Below are positions 9,043 through 15,827 of a stretch of DNA of 18,893 bases, in pieces. The position numbers were made by a program, and so were the translations under genes. Source of the DNA: Coraliomargarita sp. CAG:312 (GTDB lineage: Bacteria > Verrucomicrobiota > Verrucomicrobiia > Opitutales > Intestinicryptomonadaceae). The notes under the pieces are model-generated. The model was not told the origin of the DNA, did no database searches, and saw only the letters and a program-made list of their open reading frames with translations. How positions within the stretch are numbered: position 1 is the stretch's first letter; each line of letters starts with the position of its first letter. The stretch covers positions 1 through 18,893 of the forward strand of contig FR901538.1 of NCBI GenBank assembly GCA_000438015.1, read 5' to 3'.

Positions 9043-9519
9043 ATGAAAGACCGAAAGAAATATTTAACCAGGGCGAGAGAAGACTATTTGGAGGCAGTTC
9101 TTATATTGTCGGAGAGGTATGCCAGCATACGCCCGATCGACTTGGCGAAATTTATGGAAGTGTCAAAAGCAACAGTTTCCGTGACTTTGGCGGCGTTGTG
9201 CAACGCAGGATACCTTTATTACGATAAGCGCAAGGCAATAAAATTTACCCCGAAAGGTAGGCAGGCCGCCGAGTCGGTTTTGAAAAAGCACAACATCTTA
9301 TTCCAATTTTTGACGTCGAACCTCGGAATCCCCCGCTCCGCGGCCCATGAGGCCGCATGCAAAATGGAACATTCAATAGATTTAGATATGGCAGAAAAAC
9401 TTTCAAATTTCATCGAAAGGCTTGGCGCCCAAACAGCAAACGAAGAAACTCCACCTGACGATGGAGGGCAAAACTTTCAGGGATTCAAGCCGAAGAAAAA
9501 TTTTTTAAATAAAAGTTAG
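9043..9519 (+). CDS. DtxR/MntR-family metal-dependent repressor
   Basis: This is a metal-sensing repressor of 158 residues. The winged helix covers about 8-72 (ARAREDYLEAVLILSE, then SKATVSVTLAALCNAGYLYY), and the metal-binding and dimerisation domain covers about 75-127 (KKHNILFQFL, AHEAACKMEHSID). The visible metal ligands mix two types: Asp14 and Glu17 sit where MntR has D8 and E11, while Cys106, Glu109 and His110 match DtxR C102, E105 and H106. His83 and His102 match DtxR H79 and H98, and Phe87 replaces the ancillary Glu83. There is no SH3 domain; the last 30 residues are a charged, probably disordered tail. The ATG has no Shine-Dalgarno sequence. Its neighbours (imelysin, siderophore transporter) suggest Fe(II) as co-repressor, though Mn(II) is possible. 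Its own stop codon lies inside operator box 2. Confidence 0.9.
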   Translation: MKDRKKYLTRAREDYLEAVLILSERYASIRPIDLAKFMEVSKATVSVTLAALCNAGYLYYDKRKAIKFTPKGRQAAESVLKKHNILFQFLTSNLGIPRSAAHEAACKMEHSIDLDMAEKLSNFIERLGAQTANEETPPDDGGQNFQGFKPKKNFLNKS

Positions 9520-9600
9520 ATTGGCCTAACTTCCCCGCCGAATCCGCATAAAAAAACAGGCCGCATAGATATTTTTTCAATAAAAGTTAGATTAACCTAA
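9501..9600 (+). repeat. Direct repeat of 29 bp carrying operator boxes 2 and 3
   Basis: Positions 9501-9529 and 9572-9600 match at 26 of 29 bases, with a period of 71 bp. Each copy has a T6 run, an AATAAAAG segment and a TTAG-N6-CTAA box. The differences are one base after the T run and two bases in the box centre. The first copy includes the end of the dtxR-family coding sequence and the second lies just before the porin start. It looks like a local duplication of an operator kept for regulation. Confidence 0.75.
9513..9532. promoter_or_regulatory. Candidate DtxR-type operator, box 2
   Basis: Seven-base arms AAGTTAG (9513-9519) and CTAACTT (9526-9532) surround a 6-bp centre, ATTGGC. The stop codon TAG of the upstream regulator gene (9517-9519) is part of the left arm. 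The arms resemble the TTAGGTTAG/CTAACCTAA type of DtxR operator. It lies 79 bp before the porin start, suitable for repression of an upstream or overlapping promoter. Confidence 0.62.
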
Positions 9601-9606
9601 TAATAC
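9574..9606 (+). promoter_or_regulatory. Candidate porin-operon promoter with operator box 3
   Basis: The box TTAGATTAACCTAA (9587-9600) has 4-bp perfect arms and lies only 11 bp before the porin ATG. TAATAA (9598) or TAATAC (9601) is a plausible -10 and TTTTCA (9574-9579) a weak -35, which would put the box between them, a usual repressor position. With this -10 the transcript would begin at or close to the start codon, and no Shine-Dalgarno sequence is visible. An alternative is a promoter near box 2 with box 3 in the leader. Confidence 0.45.
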
Positions 9607-9611
9607 TCAAT

Positions 9612-10868
9612 ATGGACATAAGAAAAATCGCAAGCACCGCCATGGGCGGAATAAGCATATTTGCGTCGTGCGCTTTTGCGCAAGGCGCGTCTCAAACGGA
9701 CAAAAATACGCCAGAAGCAGAAGGCTGGACTGAACGCGAAAGCCTCTTCTTGGCGGCCGCTGCCGAAGACATATCAAAGGATTCGGGGTTTACCCCGTCT
9801 TTAAACTGGACTGGCGAAGTCTGGAGCAATGTATCAGACGGCCGCGACATACACACCATAGCCGACTCTCTTTTTACGTTGGGCTTTGAACAGGACTTAT
9901 CCGCCATCGGAAAGACAGACGGGCTTGGAAGAATAGGCATCAGCGCATTCTATTATGCGCAGACAAACAACGGGGAACTTCGAGGATTCGACTCGTCCCA
10001 AGGATCTTTCAGCAATATAGTCGCCGGAGACATGGCACGGGTTTTTGAAATATATTACGCCAATGAATTTGAAACCGCCGCGGGAAACATAGGCTTCAGA
10101 ATAGGTCAGCTTGCCGCCGACGAGGACTTCATGGGTATGGATTACTCTGACGTCTTCTTGAATTCGTCTTTCGGAGCTATGCCGAATGTCGCGCCAGGAC
10201 AGTTATTTTCGCAATACAATGTCGCCACTCCTGGGCTTGTAATATATTACGCGTTCAATAATTTCGACGCGACGTTCGGAGTATACAACGGAAATATAGC
10301 AGAAGACATCTCATCAAACAACGGCTTCGACTACAATAATGTCTTCGACACTGTCGCCTTGTGGTATCAGCTCGGATACAACTATGAAATCGGGGGGCTT
10401 GGCGGGCGCGTCATGTTTGGCGGGAACTACCACAGCGACCCTTCCAAAATTAATTTCGACGCCATAGACGCGGGAAGCTTTTATTCGTTTTACTTCGGAA
10501 TACAGCAGACTATCGTAAACAACTCGGACGGAGACGCGCTTTTTGGAGTTTACACAAGAATAGGAATTGTTCCAGACAGCAAGGCTTCTGATAATAATTT
10601 TTACGCAGACTTTGGATTCAATTGGTTTGGGCCAATACCGTGCAGAAGCGACGACATATTTGCCGTCGGATTTTCAGTCATAGAAAACGAACGGGCAGCA
10701 CGCTCTGAATACGCCCACTACGACGGCGCGCTGGAAATAACATATAAATGCCAATTAACACCGGCTATTTCGCTGCAGCCCGACTTTCAAATATTTGTAA
10801 ACCAGGGAGGCGGAAACGACTCAAAAGCCGCCTACATCGCCGGCGCAAGACTTGAAGTTAACTTCTAA
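9612..10868 (+). CDS. OprB-family outer-membrane porin
   Basis: This is an outer-membrane beta-barrel of 418 residues, close to the usual length of carbohydrate-selective OprB porins. The signal peptide ends at CAFA|QG (about residue 23). The early block GFTPSLNWTGEVWSNV, repeated amphipathic strands with many aromatic residues, the late block ITYKCQLTPAISLQPDFQIFVN, and the final GARLEVNF with C-terminal Phe are family features. OprB porins are best known for sugars, but members in cyanobacteria have been linked to iron entry. Here the porin follows a metalloregulator and two candidate operators and heads an iron operon, so passage of iron or small ferric chelates is the likely role; this is inference from context. 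The next gene begins 29 bp downstream. Confidence 0.88.
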   Translation: MDIRKIASTAMGGISIFASCAFAQGASQTDKNTPEAEGWTERESLFLAAAAEDISKDSGFTPSLNWTGEVWSNVSDGRDIHTIADSLFTLGFEQDLSAIGKTDGLGRIGISAFYYAQTNNGELRGFDSSQGSFSNIVAGDMARVFEIYYANEFETAAGNIGFRIGQLAADEDFMGMDYSDVFLNSSFGAMPNVAPGQLFSQYNVATPGLVIYYAFNNFDATFGVYNGNIAEDISSNNGFDYNNVFDTVALWYQLGYNYEIGGLGGRVMFGGNYHSDPSKINFDAIDAGSFYSFYFGIQQTIVNNSDGDALFGVYTRIGIVPDSKASDNNFYADFGFNWFGPIPCRSDDIFAVGFSVIENERAARSEYAHYDGALEITYKCQLTPAISLQPDFQIFVNQGGGNDSKAAYIAGARLEVNF

Positions 10869-10897
10869 GATATTACCGCTAACTTAAAATTAAAAAT

Positions 10898-12025
10898 ATG
10901 AATACTAAATCGAAAAACATCTACAACAAAAGGCTATCATTGAGAAAACTCGCAGCTTGCGCGGCATTTGGATTCTGCCTATCGGCCTGCTCGCACGCAA
11001 TCGACTCAAGCGCAGTTCTTCAATCGTACGTAGACAATACGGTAGTTGCCACATATTCCAAAATGAGCGATTCTGCTATTGAATTCAACGCAGCAGCATC
11101 GGAATTAAAGAAAAGCCCTTCCGATGAAAATGCGGAAAAGGCAGCAAAGAAATGGAGCCAAGTGCGCACATATTGGGAACAGGGAGAGTCTTTCCTCTTC
11201 GGACCAGCAGCTTTTGCAAACTTGGACCCCAACTTGGACTCGTGGCCACTGGACCAATCTCAACTAGATACCCTTATCAAAAGCATAAACAAAGGGGAAA
11301 TATCTATTGACGCGCCATATATAAGAAGCGGGCTGGGAGCCGCCTTCCGGGGATTCCATGCAGCGGAATACCTGCTTTTCAGAGATGGCAAAGTGCGCAA
11401 GGCCGCCGATATTTCAAAGGCTGAGCTAGAGTATCTTGCGGCTGTGGCGCAAGTATTGGCGGAAGATTGCATCGCATTAGAATCGTGGTGGAAAGGCGCA
11501 GATGCGCTCTCGGATTCAAAAGCTAAAATTCTCGAAGCCGCCGAAATAGAAACCAGCGGTTCATATGCAAATGAGATGAAAAATGCAGGGAAAAGCGGAA
11601 GCCGGTACGCTTCCGACAAAGAGGCGATTAGCGAAATATTCGACGGATGCATAGATATCGTCGACGAAATCGCTGAATCTAAAATAGGGACTCCTGCAAA
11701 GACTGAAAATCCACTGGAATGCGAATCGCGGCACAGCGGCTCGAGCCTTACGGACATACGCGACAATATTATCAGCGTTCGAAATTCTTACGAAGGAATA
11801 AATTCCGACGGAAAGAATCTGTCCGCCCTTGTCGCAACCAAATCTGAAGAAACGGATGCGGAGGTAAAAAAAGCGATAAAAGACACGCTTATGGCAGTTG
11901 AAAGCCTCAAATCCCCAATGTTTAATAACCTAAAGGAGAATAAGGATGGATTCAAAGTCGCGATAGAAAAATGCCAAAATCTTTCTGAAGTTCTGGCAAA
12001 GGCCAAAGGGCTCGTCGCCGAGTAG
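10898..12025 (+). CDS. Imelysin-family (IrpA/EfeO-like, M75) iron-associated lipoprotein
   Basis: This is a periplasmic or outer-membrane lipoprotein of 375 residues with lipobox LSAC (Cys31). The imelysin fold shows in the first helical bundle: WSQVRTYWEQGESFLFGP and LDPNLDSWPLDQ are typical IrpA blocks. GFHAAE at 152-157 is the GxHxxE motif that defines the family and is thought to bind metal. A second helical bundle covers about 250-370. Imelysin proteins are iron-regulated and implicated in iron uptake; the peptidase activity claimed for the founding member is doubtful for most relatives. The next gene is a DHOR-family cytochrome, a common imelysin neighbour in other bacteria. Start chosen at the first ATG; it lacks a visible ribosome binding site. 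Confidence 0.9.
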   Translation: MNTKSKNIYNKRLSLRKLAACAAFGFCLSACSHAIDSSAVLQSYVDNTVVATYSKMSDSAIEFNAAASELKKSPSDENAEKAAKKWSQVRTYWEQGESFLFGPAAFANLDPNLDSWPLDQSQLDTLIKSINKGEISIDAPYIRSGLGAAFRGFHAAEYLLFRDGKVRKAADISKAELEYLAAVAQVLAEDCIALESWWKGADALSDSKAKILEAAEIETSGSYANEMKNAGKSGSRYASDKEAISEIFDGCIDIVDEIAESKIGTPAKTENPLECESRHSGSSLTDIRDNIISVRNSYEGINSDGKNLSALVATKSEETDAEVKKAIKDTLMAVESLKSPMFNNLKENKDGFKVAIEKCQNLSEVLAKAKGLVAE

Positions 12026-12061
12026 GATTTTATATATTTAATTTTCTTGATGGTTACCCGC

Positions 12062-12098
12062 GGGCTTCCGTGTAAAACAACGCTTTTCGCGGAAGCCC
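12062..12098 (+). terminator. Strong hairpin inside the iron operon (attenuator or processing site)
   Basis: The 9-bp arms GGGCTTCCG (12062-12070) and CGGAAGCCC (12090-12098) form a GC-rich hairpin between the imelysin and DHOR genes. The following bases, CCTGCTTTTAAAG, give only a short T tract, so termination would be partial. It may reduce expression of the downstream genes or protect the upstream mRNA. The ribosome binding site AAAGGG of the next gene begins 10 bp after the hairpin and remains free. Confidence 0.5.
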
Positions 12099-12120
12099 CC
12101 TGCTTTTAAAGGGAAATTTT

Positions 12121-13767
12121 ATGTTTATTCTTAGAAACCTCGCAATCGCAGCTCATTCGTTATGCTCCATTGCATTTTTATGCGCGTGTTCGGAAACAAA
12201 GAACGCAAACTTAAAAAAATCCGAAACTTTTATACCGCAAAAAGCGGCGGCTATTGGTTATCCCCATCCGGATATTCCTTTAGACGCCTTAATAACACCG
12301 GAGGTTAAGTCGTACGCTGCATTCAAAGATATAAAAGCGGAATATATAAGAGAATCTTGCGTAAAATGCCACGTCAACGCAACTGTAAATATGAATATGC
12401 CCCCAATAAAGGATTCAAATGGAAATAAAGGCCCCGCGTACTATCTCGGAGGCAAGGCCGGAACGGTTTTTATTTCGAACTCGAAATCCTTCGAGCAGCC
12501 TTCACCTGCTGTCGTCGATGCGGGCCTTGTATCCAAATTCAAGCAGGGCGAGGCAATCTTTGAGGGCAACTTTGTGGCAACAAAAAACGTTCCTTTTGGC
12601 GGACTTGGCCCAACATATATGAAAACATCGTGCATAGCCTGCCACCCTGGATATGGAAGAGCGCGCAGAACCGGAAATTTCGCTCAGGAATATGGGAACG
12701 GCTACATAGCAACCGTGCATAATCCAGATGGAAGCATAGTAAAAGGATATACCGACATGCTCCAAATAAACTCGGTAAAGCCCTATTTGCCATACGCAAA
12801 AGGCGTCAAAATATCTTGGCATAATTTCGTGGACAAATATTCAAACCGGTATCCGGACGGAACACCGTATAATAAAGGCAAAAAAACCGAAGGCACTTTG
12901 ACCTATCCGTCTGCCGACATAATAGATCCGCTATTGCCCCTGCCCCGGAACTATAAAGTTTCAATAGAATCCACAATAGGAATTTACGGAACCGGAATGT
13001 TGGATGCAATTCCAGACAGTTCAATTATAGAAGAATACAATCGCCAACAATCCTTGACAGGCCCGATAAAAGGAACTCATGGAAAATGGATTTACGACCA
13101 AAAATCGGGAAAGAAACGCCTAGGAAAATTTACATGGCACTGTTCAAGGGCGACTCTAGACGACGGGCCTGGCTCAAACGGAATTTATAATACCACAAAT
13201 GTATCGCGCTTCGACAGGCAAAATCTATACGGCACAAAAGAATGGATTAATAAGCATAAGGAACTCGGAATATGCGTAAAAGATTTTGAAAAGCCGCAAA
13301 AACCTGAACTCTCCAAGGAGGATTTCGAAAATTTTATGATTTGGCACAGGGGATTGGCGGTTCCAGCAGCGAGAAATCTCGACGATCCAGACGTATTGAA
13401 AGGGCGCGACATTTTTTATGAAATCGGATGTGTAGGATGCCACAAGCCCGAATGGAAACCCGGATACTACCAGCCATTCCCAGCATACTCAAACCAGACT
13501 ATTCGCCCTTATACCGATATGCTCATGCACGATATGGGCAAAGAAAATGCTGGAAGGTTTCGGACTTACAGGACTCCCCCCTTATGGGGACGGGGGCTTA
13601 TGAATAAAACAGCCGGGCATACCGACATGTTCCACGACCTCAGGGCCAGGGATTTTGAGGAGGCAATTCTTTGGCACTTTGGAGAAGCGGAATTTTCCAG
13701 AGAACTTTTCAGAAATCTGCCTGAAGAAAAGCGCAGCCAGCTGATAAAATTTCTGGAATCCCTTTAA
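12121..13767 (+). CDS. DHOR-family (DUF1111) c-type cytochrome lipoprotein with three haem sites
   Basis: This di-haem oxidoreductase-like protein of 548 residues is exported and probably lipidated at Cys23 (LCAC). Haem c motifs CxxCH lie at 80-84 (CVKCH), 171-175 (CIACH) and 437-441 (CVGCH). The C-terminal block is typical: YTDMLMHDMG, then FRTYRTPPLWGRGL, then FHDLRARDFEEAILWHFGEAE. The family is related to di-haem cytochrome c peroxidases and is often called thiol oxidoreductase without proof of that reaction. It is a usual partner of imelysin genes. A redox step on iron or a ferric chelate in the periplasm would fit the operon but is inference. A good ribosome binding site, AAAGGG, lies 8 nt before the ATG. 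Holo-protein formation needs a cytochrome c maturation system, which is not in this window. Confidence 0.9.
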   Translation: MFILRNLAIAAHSLCSIAFLCACSETKNANLKKSETFIPQKAAAIGYPHPDIPLDALITPEVKSYAAFKDIKAEYIRESCVKCHVNATVNMNMPPIKDSNGNKGPAYYLGGKAGTVFISNSKSFEQPSPAVVDAGLVSKFKQGEAIFEGNFVATKNVPFGGLGPTYMKTSCIACHPGYGRARRTGNFAQEYGNGYIATVHNPDGSIVKGYTDMLQINSVKPYLPYAKGVKISWHNFVDKYSNRYPDGTPYNKGKKTEGTLTYPSADIIDPLLPLPRNYKVSIESTIGIYGTGMLDAIPDSSIIEEYNRQQSLTGPIKGTHGKWIYDQKSGKKRLGKFTWHCSRATLDDGPGSNGIYNTTNVSRFDRQNLYGTKEWINKHKELGICVKDFEKPQKPELSKEDFENFMIWHRGLAVPAARNLDDPDVLKGRDIFYEIGCVGCHKPEWKPGYYQPFPAYSNQTIRPYTDMLMHDMGKENAGRFRTYRTPPLWGRGLMNKTAGHTDMFHDLRARDFEEAILWHFGEAEFSRELFRNLPEEKRSQLIKFLESL

Positions 13768-13786
13768 AAAACAATCTTCGAGAGAA

Positions 13787-14857
13787 ATGGAAAAACACTT
13801 AAAATATATGACAATTAAAAAAATCCAGCAGCTAGGGTGCGGAGAAATTTGTTTTCTTAGCTTAAATGGATCAGGCGAAAACAATTTCCCGACCCATTCA
13901 AAAATATTAAACTCTATTTCCGGCGTTAGAATTGTAGGTCCCGAAATTTATGCGTCAGACTTTCATGAAAATTACGGAGAAACAGAGCGCTCGGGAGAAA
14001 TTTTAATCCGCGGAACCAATACAACAAATGGGATTTACAACGGGCTCCAATGTATCTCCGTCCCCAAGTCGGCTTCAAAAGAGATATTTCTAAACGGGGA
14101 GAAAGTAGGCATTGAATTCGAAGACGAATACGCGCGCTACGCCGTTTTAGGCGGAATTTTTCCATGCGATACAAATAAGTGCAAAATATCCCAAACTATA
14201 AACGTATTTGAGAATATAGAAACCGCATTAAAAGGAATTGGAATGGATTTCTCGAATGTCGTTAGAACATGGTTCTACAACGACAAAATATTGGAATGGT
14301 ATGAAGAATTCAACCGCGCCAGAGATTCTTTTTTTGAATCAAGAAACATATTCGACGGAATTGTTCCCGCAAGCACCGCAATAGGATCGCGCAACTCCAG
14401 GGGAGCTGCGCTTGCGGCAAGAGCTTTTGCGGTTTTGCCGAAATCGGAGCGCGTGAAAATAGCAGAGTCCCCTTCTCCGATGCAATGTCCAGCCTCTGAA
14501 TACCGCAGCTCTTTCAGCAGGGCTATGGAATTGTCCCATCCTAAATTTAGACACCTTATTATTTCTGGAACGGCGGGAATAGAATACGGCGGAAATACGG
14601 CGTTCACCGGCAACTTGGAAAAGCAAATGAATCTCGCATTGGATGTGGTCGGGGCAATTTTAAAGTCTAGGGGCATGGATTGGAGCCACGCCGTAAGAGC
14701 GGTCGCATACTTAAAAGAACAAGCCTTCCTTGAAACGTTCAACAACATTAAAATTAACCGCGGGCTTGAAGAACTTCCGTGCATTGCAATCCAAGCCGAT
14801 ATTTGCCGCGACGACCTCTTGTTTGAAATGGAATTGGATGCTGTGTCTCAAGAATAA
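13787..14857 (+). CDS. Chorismatase (FkbO/Hyg5)-like protein with tandem YjgF/RidA domains
   Basis: This is a cytoplasmic protein of 356 residues without a signal peptide. It has a divergent N-terminal part, a first YjgF-like unit at about 136-215 (QTINVFENIETALKGIGMDF, NVVRTWFYNDKILEWYEEFN, VPASTAIG) and a second at about 250-353 (HLIISGTAGIEYGG to CRDDLLFEMELDAV). This length and layout match chorismatases, which split chorismate to pyruvate plus a dihydroxy-cyclohexadiene acid or hydroxybenzoate. The glutamates at 347 and 349 lie in the last strand, where that family's catalytic Glu is expected. An unrelated RidA-like imine deaminase function is the alternative. Placed between iron-capture genes and a catecholate-type transporter, it may supply an aromatic acid for iron chelation. 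GAGAG just before the ATG is the only ribosome binding site; a second ATG at 13808 is possible. Confidence 0.72.
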   Translation: MEKHLKYMTIKKIQQLGCGEICFLSLNGSGENNFPTHSKILNSISGVRIVGPEIYASDFHENYGETERSGEILIRGTNTTNGIYNGLQCISVPKSASKEIFLNGEKVGIEFEDEYARYAVLGGIFPCDTNKCKISQTINVFENIETALKGIGMDFSNVVRTWFYNDKILEWYEEFNRARDSFFESRNIFDGIVPASTAIGSRNSRGAALAARAFAVLPKSERVKIAESPSPMQCPASEYRSSFSRAMELSHPKFRHLIISGTAGIEYGGNTAFTGNLEKQMNLALDVVGAILKSRGMDWSHAVRAVAYLKEQAFLETFNNIKINRGLEELPCIAIQADICRDDLLFEMELDAVSQE

Positions 14858-15827
14858 GAAGAATAAATTCGGCATGCTAATATTCATAATGCAGATATCC
14901 GTCTTTTGCGCCTTGGCGATGTGCTCGATATTTATCGGAGTCGCAGACTTGCCCGTGCAAGATATTATCGCGCTTGAATCGGAAAAATTGGATGTTTTAA
15001 CGATAAGCAGAATCCCGCGTCTGTGCAGCATCGTCGCAGCCGGAGCGAGTCTTTCCGTAGCGGGATTGATTATGCAGCGCATAACGAAAAACAAATTTGT
15101 ATCTCCAACGACGGCAGGAACTATGGAATGGTGCAAACTCGGCGTGATATTCGCCATAATTTGCATGCCCGAAGCGGGATCTATGGCGCGCCTGGCAGGA
15201 GCTTTTACGGTGTCCTTGGCCGGAACTTTCATATTTATGGCAGTTGTCAACAAAGTCAAAAGCCGCAATATTGTCATCGTTCCGTTAATAGGCATAATGT
15301 TGGGGGGCGTAGTCGGGGCAGCGTCGACTTTTTTCGCGTACAAATACGATATAATCCAAAATACGGCGTCCTGGCTGCAAGGCAATTTCTCCCTTGTCAT
15401 AGCGGGAAAATACGAACTGCTATACCTCGGTATACCCATTATGGCTATAGCATTCCTTTATGCCGACCGCTTTACAATAGCTTCAATGGGCAAAAATACC
15501 GCAACATCGCTTGGATTGAGCTATAGAGGAATTGTCAATGCTGGAATTGCCATAGTGACATTGGTTAGCTCAATAACTGTTGTGTGCGTAGGAAACATCC
15601 CTTTTGTTGGCTTAATCGTCCCTAATATAGTAAGCATATTTAAGGGCGATTCAGTAAAGGACATTCTTTGGGATACTGCTTGGTTCGGCTCGGTTCTCGT
15701 ATTATTTTGCGATATTTTGGGAAGAACGATCATATTTCCCTATGAAATTCCCATAGGTGTAATATTGAGCATAATCGGAAGTTTTACATTTCTGGCGCTC
15801 ATATTGAAAGGCAAGAAACATGCCTGA
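14838..15827 (+). CDS. ceuB: Ferric-siderophore ABC transporter permease (CeuB/YclN-like)
   Basis: This is an inner-membrane FecCD-family permease, about 329 residues from the ATG at 14838. It is rich in transmembrane helices. It has the family's pore segment AGASLSVAGLIMQ, followed by KNKFVSPTTAGTMEWCKLG, which I recognise from CeuB/YclN. It also has IIQNTASWLQGNFSLV, GNIPFVGLIVPNIVSIF (the loop facing the ATPase) and ILGRTIIFPYEIPIGV. The start is chosen because KNKKNK then precedes the first helix, obeying the positive-inside rule; it overlaps the previous gene by 20 bp. ATG at 14874 is an alternative. The frame stays open further upstream to 14730, inside the chorismatase-like gene, which is too early. 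It pairs with the next permease. Confidence 0.93.
   Translation: MLCLKNKKNKFGMLIFIMQISVFCALAMCSIFIGVADLPVQDIIALESEKLDVLTISRIPRLCSIVAAGASLSVAGLIMQRITKNKFVSPTTAGTMEWCKLGVIFAIICMPEAGSMARLAGAFTVSLAGTFIFMAVVNKVKSRNIVIVPLIGIMLGGVVGAASTFFAYKYDIIQNTASWLQGNFSLVIAGKYELLYLGIPIMAIAFLYADRFTIASMGKNTATSLGLSYRGIVNAGIAIVTLVSSITVVCVGNIPFVGLIVPNIVSIFKGDSVKDILWDTAWFGSVLVLFCDILGRTIIFPYEIPIGVILSIIGSFTFLALILKGKKHA

Noticed and set aside
11260..11766. Minus-strand open frame of 168 codons opposite the imelysin gene
   Set aside because: It is Ser/Ala-rich antisense translation without a family match; the plus-strand gene has the GxHxxE motif and lipobox.
14711..15439. Long minus-strand open frame (242 codons) opposite the chorismatase-like and ceuB genes
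   Set aside because: It is antisense to two genes with clear family motifs, has no recognisable domain and no ribosome binding site; a frame shadow.
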